38,614 nt of DNA from Verrucomicrobiota bacterium (GTDB lineage: Bacteria; Verrucomicrobiota; Verrucomicrobiae; Limisphaerales; UBA11358), in NCBI GenBank assembly GCA_014860005.1, contig JACZKP010000147.1, positions 1 through 38,614 on the forward strand, given 5' to 3'. The notes beneath the pieces are model-generated. The model had not been told where the DNA came from. It worked only from the letters and a program-made list of their open reading frames with translations, and did no database searches. The position numbers were made by a program, and so were the translations under genes. Positions 8,388 to 16,005 of the stretch are shown one piece after another (the first letter of the stretch is position 1; each line of letters starts with the position of its first letter).

Positions 8388-10055
8388 ATGGACATGAGAC
8401 GCATCAACCTTGGTTTGCTGGGGGTACTTTTGGTGGCCCTGAGCGGGGGCTGCCAGAAGTCAGAGCCTGAGTCGAGCAACCCTGGCGGTACGCCAGAGGC
8501 GCCAGGAGCCGCTGCGGTCGCGGAGAGGGTTGCGCGGATTCATTGGCTGGGGAAGAAACGGCTCGCGATGGAGACCAATGCGGCCTATTTCATGAGCATC
8601 TGGAATCTGGCCGAAAGCAGCCGGCTGGAAGCGCAAACGCTCGACAAACTCTCCGTGGCGCCTTGGCGACTGTGGAAGGGCGAAGCCGCCGTTACCAATG
8701 CTCCGCGGGCACTGTTGCGACCTTTGATCGAGGATTTGGTGCAGCAGGAAGCTTATTTCGAAGTTAACCATGTCACAAATCAGCCGGGCGAATTTGCCCT
8801 TGCCATCCGGTTGACTGATGAACGCTCCAGCCTCTGGCAGACCAATCTCGCCGCCGCACTGGAATCGCTGACGGGTCTTCGTGCTGCGCCGTCCTTGGAT
8901 GGGCGTGCCGGATGGTCGTTGAAGAAGCAGGACCCGCCCAATCTGATTGCACTGTCGCGGGTGGGTGAGTGGACGCTCGTCAGCGCGGGCCATAATACCA
9001 ATGCTTTGCTCCGGGATATGGCGGCGCGGATCGAGCGGGACGGAGCGCCTTTTGGTCCACAGACGACAAATTACTGGCTGGAGGCCGACTTCGATTTGCG
9101 CCGGGTGAGTGATGCGTTGGCGCTCGGTTGGCGGTTGCCCAAAGCGTGGCCGCAGATTTCCTTGGCGGTTATCGGTGATGGAGAGAATGTGCGCACGCGC
9201 GGAGAACTGACCTTTGCCGAACCACTGCCGTTGGAATTGGAACCCTGGAACATACCAACAAATCTGGTGCATGATCCGCTGGTGAGTTTTAGTGCCATCA
9301 GGGGCATCGCGCCGTGGGTAGCTTCTTTGAGCACTTGGACAGAACTCCAGATGGGATCACCTCCTAATCAGATTTTCAGTTGGGCACAGCAGGGTGCTCC
9401 CATGAAAACTTACTTCAGTGCGCCGTTTGCCGATGCAAGCAATCGCTTGCACAGGGCCACTCCGATTATTATGCAGCATGGGACTGCCTGGCTGGCGACC
9501 AATGGGGTGGGGAAGCTTGAGCCTGTGCGGGAACGCGCGGGGGTGGCTTGGAGCGGTGGACCTTTTGTCTCCTTCCGACTTGAATCAGCTGCCACTCTTG
9601 GCGGTGAGTTCGTTTTTGGTGGGTTTCTGAGCAATGTTGCTACTAATCTCCCAGTGCCTGCGGCGCTGCTCGAAGAAGTTTATACGCCGACGAATCTCCT
9701 GTACTACGATTGGGAAATTACCCAAGCAAGATTGGACGCATGGATATTCATGGGTCAGGCATTCCGGCTGGCCTTCCGGAAAGCGCAACTACCCAAGGAT
9801 TCCGCTAGTATTGCATGGTTCAAAGCGGCGGCGCACAAATTAGGCAATGCCGTCACAGTGGCCAACAGGATTGACCCGCAACATATTTCCTTTGTGCGGA
9901 GATCCAGCGCCGGCATGACTGCCGCCGAATTGCATTTGCTGGCGGATTGGCTCGAATCGCCACAGTTTCCCAAGGGGGTTCACACTTTGCTTGCGACACC
10001 TGACGTTGCGCTGAACCGGACTTCGCCAATTCCTCCACCACCAGTCAAACGTTGA
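8388..10055 (+). CDS. Predicted lipoprotein of unknown function (L, full copy)
   Basis: A 555-residue predicted lipoprotein. The N-terminus MRRINLGLLGVLLVAL is followed by SGGC, a plausible lipobox with Cys22 (counting from ATG 8388; ATG 8394 is two codons later and equally possible). The next 25 residues are a Ser/Pro/Gly/Ala linker. The rest has no motif I recognise, is rich in Trp, Asn and Ala, and ends with DWLESPQFPKGVHTLLATPD and a Pro-rich tail. A C-terminal fragment of a paralogue lies at 13344-13514, and both copies are followed immediately by a dehydrogenase start, so L and the dehydrogenase (M) form an ancestral gene pair. Function is unknown. Confidence 0.7.
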   Translation: MDMRRINLGLLGVLLVALSGGCQKSEPESSNPGGTPEAPGAAAVAERVARIHWLGKKRLAMETNAAYFMSIWNLAESSRLEAQTLDKLSVAPWRLWKGEAAVTNAPRALLRPLIEDLVQQEAYFEVNHVTNQPGEFALAIRLTDERSSLWQTNLAAALESLTGLRAAPSLDGRAGWSLKKQDPPNLIALSRVGEWTLVSAGHNTNALLRDMAARIERDGAPFGPQTTNYWLEADFDLRRVSDALALGWRLPKAWPQISLAVIGDGENVRTRGELTFAEPLPLELEPWNIPTNLVHDPLVSFSAIRGIAPWVASLSTWTELQMGSPPNQIFSWAQQGAPMKTYFSAPFADASNRLHRATPIIMQHGTAWLATNGVGKLEPVRERAGVAWSGGPFVSFRLESAATLGGEFVFGGFLSNVATNLPVPAALLEEVYTPTNLLYYDWEITQARLDAWIFMGQAFRLAFRKAQLPKDSASIAWFKAAAHKLGNAVTVANRIDPQHISFVRRSSAGMTAAELHLLADWLESPQFPKGVHTLLATPDVALNRTSPIPPPPVKR

Positions 10056-10069
10056 CCAGCACAGCCACA

Positions 10070-10165
10070 ATGGCGAAACCTTCGACCTTGATACGCGCAG
10101 TTGTTTACCGCGCTCCGAGTTATCCTCGTGTCGAGTTGCTCAGACTATCACGCTCGGCGCGTCAG
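10070..10165 (+). pseudogene. 5' fragment of a dehydrogenase gene (M', paralogue of 13527 gene)
   Basis: ATG 10070 starts a frame reading MAKPSTLIRAVVYRAPSYPR, which aligns with the start of the intact dehydrogenase at 13527 (IARPPTRMCAVVYRGAND). I count 12 identities in 31 positions. Both begin about 15 bases after the stop of an L gene or L fragment, so the position matches as well as the sequence. Homology ends near 10160; the frame then runs to a TGA at 10211-10213, inside the AraC gene. No zinc or NAD-binding part remains. I read it as the stump of a second M copy cut off by the insert that follows. Confidence 0.65.
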
Positions 10166-10197
10166 AATAGAGGGTCGCCGCTTACCTGGATAGGATC

Positions 10198-10539
10198 ATG
10201 GCACGAACGCTGACGCCGGTGGAACGCTGGACGGAACTCGCAGCAACCGCACGTTACAGTGCCCGGCAATTTGCCAAGCTCCGCAACCTCTCGCTGCGCC
10301 AGCTTGAGCGTGAATTCCAGCGCGGATTCGGCGTAACTCCTCAAAAATGGTTGGACCAGCAGAGAATTGACGTAGCGCGCCGCATGCTGGTTGAGGGCCA
10401 GTCAGTCAAGTGGGTGGCCATTGAGCTTGGGTACAAACAGACGTCGCATTTTTGCCGACAGTTCAAGGCGCATAACGGCATGACCGCTTCGCAATACCTC
10501 GTTCAGATTCAACAACCCAAAGATGTCGCCGACAGATAG
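10198..10539 (+). CDS. Short AraC-type DNA-binding protein
   Basis: A 113-residue protein made almost only of an AraC/XylS DNA-binding domain. The first helix-turn-helix is at about 21-43 (SARQFAKLRNLSLRQLEREF) and the second at about 70-95 (VKWVAIELGYKQTSHFCRQF), followed by the family signature KAHNGMTASQYL. Typical AraC regulators carry an extra 150-200-residue ligand domain, absent here, so it is a minimal regulator. It is the first gene of the insert between the two L/M copies and lies 97 bases upstream of the 902-residue protein gene on the same strand, so regulation of that gene is an inference from position. Confidence 0.85.
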   Translation: MARTLTPVERWTELAATARYSARQFAKLRNLSLRQLEREFQRGFGVTPQKWLDQQRIDVARRMLVEGQSVKWVAIELGYKQTSHFCRQFKAHNGMTASQYLVQIQQPKDVADR

Positions 10540-10636
10540 CAAATGTCGCCCAGCGATAACATTGTTGCGTTGAATACTCCCGAATCAATGTTACAAGTCT
10601 TAGCACAAGACATCAAACGCCTCCGAACGAACGCCT

Positions 10637-13345
10637 ATGAAACCTTTGAGTTCAATCAGTCGGTTTGCTCTGTGCTTGCTAACCTTGTCCATGCCTGCTT
10701 TCAATACAGTTGGACAATCAACTCAGAAGGCGATTATCAATTTCGGGCATAACGCACATCATGCCGTTAATTACCGCTATTTTCGTGATCGTGCGCCAAC
10801 CAACTGGGTGTGCTACTTGGCGGGGACTGGCGGAGATGTAGGAGGAGATTTTGGAACGGAGTATGATGTTCCGGGTTTGGATTGGACTCCTTCGACGGGT
10901 GCCGACATGATTAGAAGAGCCGCAACGAATGGATTTGAAATAGTGATGTATTACAGGGCAGGATTGACGGACTTAAACTCCCTTGTCGACGCCTATGCCG
11001 CTGCTACAAATGGGTGCGCTGTCTTCACTCCACACGCATCGAACTGCAAATGTTTCTTCGATTTTCGGTCGCCATACGGCCCGATCTACGGCAGAGGCCC
11101 CGCCCCAGCCATGATTGTTTCTGGCGGGTCGTCCGGCGCCAATGGGAGCCCTAGTCAGAATGACTCAAGCCATGGAACCCAAGGGGAATTTACGGATGCC
11201 CGAGACGATTTTGGTAATGACGAACAGAGTTTTGCCCATTCTGCTACTGCGGCACGTTACGCAAAAATCAAGAATTTGACCGGATGGACCAACGTATTCG
11301 ACATCCGCCAGGCGTTGCGTCAGACCTGTACCTTCTATGAGGATGGTTGGCGAGAGGACGGAGGTTATGGATTCCCGCTTGTAAGCAATCGAGTCGGGAA
11401 TTCGTTTTCAGACACCACGATCAATGGCAAGAGTCTGAACAATCTGACACTGAACGATATAGACGTCGGTCCGCCAATTCAACCGAGTGCCGACATTTCA
11501 AGTTGTGGGACAAATGTTACGTTCCGCTGGTACAATTATCGGCAGACTGGTTTCGAATCAACCATCATCAAGATTGATGGCGAGACTATCTACGAGGGAG
11601 ACGGCAGCAGCTATGATTGGACGCCGACCAAATCTGGGACTGTGACAGCGGACTTCATTACCAAGCTGACAAATGACAGGTTGAGCAGAAACGCTATCAA
11701 TCCAGAGTTGGAATCGTATGCGAGAATCGTTCTCAACCATATGCAAACCAATGCGTGTGGCAGTTGTCCGATTGTGGAATTCGATCTAATCACTGACAGT
11801 AACAATGTTTTTACAGTGCTGGGACCACCAGGGACTTTCTGGCAGCTTCACCAATCAAGTAATCTCGTGCATTGGGTGCTTTCGGGAGGTGTGACGCTGG
11901 GCTCGAATCCCGTGAGTTTCACCAACGACAACTTGACCGGAGTAACACACCGCTTTTACCGTGCGAGCAACGGAGAATGTTGTTCGAAGATCATCGGATT
12001 TACCCGTGTGACGGTGGAACCTGGGGAATGGAAATTGATTGCCAATCAGTTGGATTCGCCGGAAGGCAACACGTTGTCCGGGCTTTTCAATCCGATGGCT
12101 GACGGGGCGATTCCGCCGAGTGAAATGAAAATCTTCAAATGGAACGGGTCGTCGTTTGTGGAAAAGACTGCTTGGGGGTCAGACAGCACCACAAGTCTGG
12201 ATCCTGGAGAAGGCGCCTTTATCTACAACCCGACCACCAACGCGATCACGTTAACGTTTGGTGGGCATGTGCGAGATGGGAATCTGGTGTTGCCAGTTTC
12301 CAGCGGAGAACAAGTTCTCAGTGCGATGATACCGCAGGGCGGTGGGTTGACGTCGCAACTGAGTTTCACCCCCAGCGATGGCGACTTCGTTTACATTTGG
12401 AATGGCACCAGCTATGACGTGTATGAATACTACAATCCGGGGGGTTGGGACCCGGATGAGCCTGTGCTACAGATCGGCCAATCGTTCCGCTTCGTCTCCG
12501 GCGACACAAACAACTGGATCAGGGATTTCAATCCGTGCTCTGGGCAAACGTTTTGCACAGTGCCGACTTTGGTCGGCCTTTTTGATCAGGATGATTTTGG
12601 AACCTTTACACTGCATGCGCCTGTTGGAACCCCTTGGCGCGTCGATTACTCGAGTGATTTGGTGGAATGGAGTCTAGCTGCACAGGTGACTGTGTCCGTT
12701 TTGGGGCCGGCATATTTTGGCGACACACAAATGCAGGGCGTCCAGCGGCGCTTTTACCGTGCGAGCAACGGAGAATGTTGTTCCAAGATCATCGGATTTA
12801 CCCGCGTGACGGTGGAACCTGGAGAATGGAAATTGGTTGCCAATCAGTTGGATTCGCCGGAAGGCAACACGTTGTCTGGACTTTTCAACCCGATGGCTGA
12901 CGGGACGATTCCGCCGAATGAAATGAAAATCTACAAATGGAACGGATCAGCGTTTGTGGAGAAAACCTCTTGGGGGTCAGACAGCACCACAAGTCTGGAT
13001 CCTGGAGAAGGCGCCTTTATCTACAACCCGACCACCAACGCGATCACGTTAACGTTTGGCGGGCATGTGCGAGATGGGAATCTGGTGTTGCCGGTTTCCA
13101 GCGGAGAGCACGTTCTCAGTTCGATGGTGCCGCAGGCCGGTGGGTTGACGTCGCAACTGAGTTTCACCCCTAACGATGGCGACTTCGTTTACATTTGGAA
13201 TGGCACCAGCTATGACGTTTATGAATACTACTATCCGGGGAATTGGGACCCGGATGAGCCTGAGGTGGAGATCGGGCAATCGTTCCGCTTCATCTCCGGC
13301 GCCACCAATAATTGGTTCAGGGAGTTCAGTCTGCCATGTGAATGA
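10637..13345 (+). CDS. Large secreted modular protein with duplicated surface modules
   Basis: A 902-residue exported protein. Residues 1-26 are a signal peptide (core FALCLLTLSMPAF). Residues 30-370 form an N-terminal domain I do not recognise, Cys-containing, with a LVDAYAAATNGCAVF stretch and, later, FDIRQALRQTC, faintly subtilase-like but with no visible catalytic triad. Then comes a module, present twice: a 60-residue Fn3-like part (WQLHQSSNLVHW and WRVDYSSDLVEW) closing with RFYRASNGECC, then about 200 residues starting IGFTRVTVEPGEWKL and containing FVYIWNGTSYDVYEYY. The second parts resemble the two halves of the protein at 16006. The two copies are about 93 percent identical in DNA. 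Composition is AT-richer than the neighbouring housekeeping genes. Function unknown; a cell-surface or extracellular role is likely. Confidence 0.8.
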   Translation: MKPLSSISRFALCLLTLSMPAFNTVGQSTQKAIINFGHNAHHAVNYRYFRDRAPTNWVCYLAGTGGDVGGDFGTEYDVPGLDWTPSTGADMIRRAATNGFEIVMYYRAGLTDLNSLVDAYAAATNGCAVFTPHASNCKCFFDFRSPYGPIYGRGPAPAMIVSGGSSGANGSPSQNDSSHGTQGEFTDARDDFGNDEQSFAHSATAARYAKIKNLTGWTNVFDIRQALRQTCTFYEDGWREDGGYGFPLVSNRVGNSFSDTTINGKSLNNLTLNDIDVGPPIQPSADISSCGTNVTFRWYNYRQTGFESTIIKIDGETIYEGDGSSYDWTPTKSGTVTADFITKLTNDRLSRNAINPELESYARIVLNHMQTNACGSCPIVEFDLITDSNNVFTVLGPPGTFWQLHQSSNLVHWVLSGGVTLGSNPVSFTNDNLTGVTHRFYRASNGECCSKIIGFTRVTVEPGEWKLIANQLDSPEGNTLSGLFNPMADGAIPPSEMKIFKWNGSSFVEKTAWGSDSTTSLDPGEGAFIYNPTTNAITLTFGGHVRDGNLVLPVSSGEQVLSAMIPQGGGLTSQLSFTPSDGDFVYIWNGTSYDVYEYYNPGGWDPDEPVLQIGQSFRFVSGDTNNWIRDFNPCSGQTFCTVPTLVGLFDQDDFGTFTLHAPVGTPWRVDYSSDLVEWSLAAQVTVSVLGPAYFGDTQMQGVQRRFYRASNGECCSKIIGFTRVTVEPGEWKLVANQLDSPEGNTLSGLFNPMADGTIPPNEMKIYKWNGSAFVEKTSWGSDSTTSLDPGEGAFIYNPTTNAITLTFGGHVRDGNLVLPVSSGEHVLSSMVPQAGGLTSQLSFTPNDGDFVYIWNGTSYDVYEYYYPGNWDPDEPEVEIGQSFRFISGATNNWFREFSLPCE
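11951..13336 (+). repeat. In-frame tandem direct repeat inside the 902-residue protein gene
   Basis: Copy 1 spans 11951 to about 12538 and copy 2 12749 to about 13336, an offset of 798 bases (266 codons). Aligned by eye without gaps there are about 43 differences in 590 positions, roughly 93 percent identity. The 210 bases between the copies encode the second Fn3-like part, more diverged from the first (12-residue-level similarity only). The similarity of the repeats suggests a recent duplication or ongoing gene conversion. Confidence 0.9.
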
Positions 13346-13514
13346 GGCGTTTGTTCTCAGGTCCAGCTTCGGTTTTACCGCCATCGAATTCCACTTGATT
13401 GTTGACTGGCTGGAGTTCCCTAATTTCCCAAACGGTTTACATACATTCGTCGTGCCTTCGGAATCTTTCCTGCGAAGAATGCCTGCAAAAAGAACCGCGC
13501 CCGGCGGTCCCTGA
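13344..13514 (+). pseudogene. 3' fragment of an L lipoprotein paralogue (L')
   Basis: Directly after the stop of the 902-residue gene, in another frame, the DNA encodes AFVLRSSFGFTAIEFHLIVD, WLEFPNFPNGLHT and a short tail ending in TGA at 13512-13514. This aligns with the end of the L lipoprotein (SFVRRSSAGMTAAELHLLAD, WLESPQFPKGVHT): 21 of 33 positions identical. No start codon or signal peptide belongs to it, and only the last 55 codons of the gene remain. It is followed at once by the intact dehydrogenase gene, as L is followed by the dehydrogenase stump at 10070. Confidence 0.8.
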
Positions 13515-13526
13515 CCATCTCCGCTT

Positions 13527-14678
13527 GTGATAGCCAGGCCTCCGACCCGGATGTGCGCGGTCGTATATCGCGGTGCGAATGACCTTCAGGTCGAATCCGT
13601 GCGCGTTCCGCGAATCAGTGCGAACGAACTGCTGGTCAAAGTGGCGGTGTGTGGTGTGTGCCCCACCGACATCAAGAAGATCCAACACGGCATCCTCCTG
13701 CCTCCGCGAGTATTTGGCCACGAAACGGCCGGGACTATTGTTCGAGTCGGGACACGGGTCCGGGGTTTTGCGGTCGGTGACCGTGTGGCGTTGCATCACC
13801 ATGTTCCCTGTTTTACTTGTCACTTCTGCCGCCACCGCGCATTTGCTCAATGCCCGCAATACAAGCGCACCGGTATCACCGCTGGGTTTGAGCCGTCGGG
13901 GGGTGGATTTGCTGAATTCGTGCGCGTGATGTCCTTCGCTCTGCCGGGAATTGTGAAGATACCGGGGCGTAGTTCCTTCGAAGAGGCCGCCATGCTGGAG
14001 CCGGTGAATACGGTACTCAAGGCGGTGCGTCGGTTGGCCTTGCTTCCGGGTGATGTAGTGCTCGTGGCGGGTCAGGGTCCGATTGGGCTGATGTTCACGC
14101 GGTTGTTGCAGCTTGAGGGAATGTCGGTCCTGGCCACCGATGTCTTGGAGTCCCGCCTGCAGCTCGCTCGGGAGTTTGGAGCGCGCTGGACATGCAATGT
14201 GGCCGAAGCTGTGGTGCCCGGCCTGGCAAATGTGCGTAAAGCGAGTAAAGTGCGTCGCACTTCACGCATCACGCATCACGCCTCACCTGCCTCTCTCTCC
14301 GCCTCGGTTGACCGCGTCACTGGCGGGCGTGGTTTGGACGCCGCAGTGATTGCTGTCCCATCCGATGACGTGGTTCGCCAGACACAGGCGCTGTTACGCG
14401 GTGGCGGTCAATTGATGCTTTTTGCTCACACGCGGCGCGGCGTGAAAACCGGACTGGATCTCGCCTCCGTTTGTGTGGATGAGAAGGACTTGCTCGGAAG
14501 TTACTCCGCAGATTTCACGCTACAACATGAGGTCGCCAGGTTGGTTTTCTCCCGGCGGCTCGATGTGCGACCGCTGATTACTCACCGCTTTCCGCTGGCC
14601 CAGACAGTTGAGGCCATCAATTTGGCCGCCCAGCCTTCGGAAAAGGCATTAAAGATCCTGGTTTGCCCGAACGCGTAG
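13527..14678 (+). CDS. Zinc-dependent medium-chain alcohol dehydrogenase (M, full copy)
   Basis: A 383-residue zinc-type MDR dehydrogenase, likely NAD(P)-dependent oxidation of an alcohol or polyol. Catalytic zinc ligands: Cys45 (VCGVCPTD), His64/Glu65 (GHETAG) and Glu159. Structural zinc: Cys95, Cys98, Cys101, Cys109. Rossmann motif AGQGPIGL at 181-188. Substrate is not predictable; the family includes threonine and sorbitol dehydrogenases. I take GTG 13527 as start because the duplicate stump at 10070 starts at nearly the same place; ATG 13551 is the alternative. Odd: residues about 235-260, between GARWTCNVAEA and VDRVTGGRGLDAAVIAV, are an Arg/Ser/Thr-rich insert encoded by heptamer repeat DNA, where family members normally run straight on. 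Confidence 0.85.
   Translation: MIARPPTRMCAVVYRGANDLQVESVRVPRISANELLVKVAVCGVCPTDIKKIQHGILLPPRVFGHETAGTIVRVGTRVRGFAVGDRVALHHHVPCFTCHFCRHRAFAQCPQYKRTGITAGFEPSGGGFAEFVRVMSFALPGIVKIPGRSSFEEAAMLEPVNTVLKAVRRLALLPGDVVLVAGQGPIGLMFTRLLQLEGMSVLATDVLESRLQLAREFGARWTCNVAEAVVPGLANVRKASKVRRTSRITHHASPASLSASVDRVTGGRGLDAAVIAVPSDDVVRQTQALLRGGGQLMLFAHTRRGVKTGLDLASVCVDEKDLLGSYSADFTLQHEVARLVFSRRLDVRPLITHRFPLAQTVEAINLAAQPSEKALKILVCPNA
14248..14286 (+). repeat. Palindrome plus TCACGCA heptamers inside the dehydrogenase gene
   Basis: A 7-bp palindrome AAGTGCG-t-CGCACTT (14248-14262) runs into three and a half heptamers, TCACGCA TCACGCA TCACGCC TCAC (14262-14286). Eighteen bases match 6830-6847 exactly in reverse orientation. 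The repeat is translated in frame as SRITHHASP. Similar motifs (cacgaattacacgtcac) occur at about 15046-15062. Confidence 0.7.
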
Positions 14679-14785
14679 CTTTCACCCAGCTCAATTCCCA
14701 GTGTCTGACTAAACCATCGGATTCAAGTCGGTCGCAACCAATTCTTCGCTGTGGTGTTTTGAAGCTGTAATCGTATATTTCGACT

Positions 14786-15832
14786 ATGAAACACGGTGAA
14801 CAAGCATCAGGCCCGAACGAGGCAATTGAATCGGGGAGCGCAGGCCGCCGGCCTGCCGTGTTTGGCGGCCCGCCAAACACTTCGTTTTGTCATTTTCTTG
14901 CCCGCCAATCGGCGCGGTGGAAGTTTGTCCCGCGATGTGCTCGGCGGGTCGCCGAAAACAGCCCACGAGTCGCGCACGCCACCGACTTGACTGCGTCGTT
15001 CTGCCTTGAAGATTTGCACCCATTTCCCGATTTGCGCTGCACGTCACGAATTACACGTCACCTCCAGGCCGCCGGCTTGATACTTTTGGCTTCAGTGCTC
15101 ATCGGTTATGCAGTAACGCCCAGTGATCAGGGTAATCCGTACGATGCCATTGTGGGGCGCAACGTTTTCAGCCTGAAACCACCGCCGCCTCCACCCAATC
15201 CCGAAGACCTGATTAAGAAGGATCCTCCGCCCAAAATCCGCTTGCAGGGCTTGACCACCATCCTGGGTCGCCGCCAGGTGTTGTTCAAATCCCAGACTCC
15301 TGCCAAACCCGGTCAACCAGCCAAGGATGAATCTTATGTTCTGAGCGAGGGCGAACGGCAGGGGGAGGTGGAAGTGCTGGCCATTGATGAGATCGCCGGA
15401 ACGGTCAAATTCAAGAATCACGGCATAGATGAGCTATTGAACATGAAAGACGACGCGGACAAACCGGTTTTGGGTGCGGCACCTCCTGCCGCACCCGCTG
15501 CTCCCGGTGCGGTTCCCCGCCCGATGCCCGGGGTGCCGCGACCCGCAACTACGGCTAATCCGGTGGTTCCAGCACCCGGCGGGGTCACAACTTTTGGCGG
15601 CAGTGCCAGCTCGGGAATTCCGCAGCGTCAGATACGTGGGACAACGGCCACTGCTGGCAGTGTTCCAACAGGCTTTAACCGACCGGTACAGACAACGCAA
15701 CAAGCTCAACAGCCACAACTTACGCCTGAGCAGCAGGTTGTGTTGATGGAACTCCAGCGCGAACAGAACAAGAACAATCCGAGTTTTCCTCCGTTGCCGC
15801 CGACGCCGCTGACTCCCCCGCCAATCCAATAA
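14786..15832 (+). CDS. GspC-like type II secretion protein with repeat-derived N-terminus
   Basis: A 348-residue frame whose recognisable part starts near residue 94: a transmembrane helix (AAGLILLASVLIGYAV), then NPYDAIVGRNVFSL, a poly-Pro linker, and a GspC/PilP-like homology region (LQGLTTILGRRQVLF, LSEGERQGEVEVLAIDEIAGTVKF), ending in a Pro/Gln-rich tail. GspC proteins link the inner-membrane platform and the outer-membrane secretin in type II secretion; the assignment is by motif memory. Residues 15-92 are Arg/Ala-rich and encoded by palindromic repeat DNA, so the real start may lie later (for example the TTG at about 15031) or the repeats have been captured as a new N-terminus. No other secretion gene is adjacent. 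Confidence 0.6.
   Translation: MKHGEQASGPNEAIESGSAGRRPAVFGGPPNTSFCHFLARQSARWKFVPRCARRVAENSPRVAHATDLTASFCLEDLHPFPDLRCTSRITRHLQAAGLILLASVLIGYAVTPSDQGNPYDAIVGRNVFSLKPPPPPPNPEDLIKKDPPPKIRLQGLTTILGRRQVLFKSQTPAKPGQPAKDESYVLSEGERQGEVEVLAIDEIAGTVKFKNHGIDELLNMKDDADKPVLGAAPPAAPAAPGAVPRPMPGVPRPATTANPVVPAPGGVTTFGGSASSGIPQRQIRGTTATAGSVPTGFNRPVQTTQQAQQPQLTPEQQVVLMELQREQNKNNPSFPPLPPTPLTPPPIQ
14840..14880. repeat. Pair of REP-like palindromes in the 5' part of the GspC-like frame
   Basis: GCAGGCC-gcc-GGCCTGC at 14840-14856 is followed one base later by GTGTTTGGCG-gcc-CGCCAAACAC at 14858-14880. Both have a 3-base gcc loop. A third, weaker one (TCGGCG-ggt-CGCCGA) lies near 14940-14954. The arrangement of two palindromes in tandem matches that at 6211-6254. 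Confidence 0.75.
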
Positions 15833-15945
15833 TGAGCAATTCAGCAACGGCCAGTGCTTCTTGTCTGTTGTCCTTTGGGGAGATGGCTTTCAAGGTTGAC
15901 GGCCAGATCAGGGCTGAAAGCGTTCAAAAAAAATCTAAAAAATCG

Positions 15946-15974
15946 TTGACACCCACATGACGCTTTGGGATAGT
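15946..15974 (+). promoter_or_regulatory. Sigma70-type promoter for the 16006-17220 unit
   Basis: A perfect -35 box TTGACA (15946-15951), a 17-base spacer and GATAGT (15969-15974) as -10 box, 4 of 6 matches to TATAAT. An A-rich stretch directly upstream (15925-15942) could act as an UP element. Transcription would begin about 25 bases before ATG 16006. Confidence 0.55.
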
Positions 15975-16005
15975 GCTGACACACACGGTAACAATAAAAC
16001 ACAAA

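Noticed and set aside
10560..10600. Promoter-like TTGAAT/TACAAG upstream of the 902-residue gene
   Set aside because: Both boxes are weak and the spacing is only 16 bases; not reported as a feature.
12139..13173. Repeated shadow frames (MERVVVCGKD..., MERISVCGEN...) in the 902-residue gene
   Set aside because: They are alternate-frame readings of the duplicated DNA; the main frame carries the signal peptide and domain patterns.
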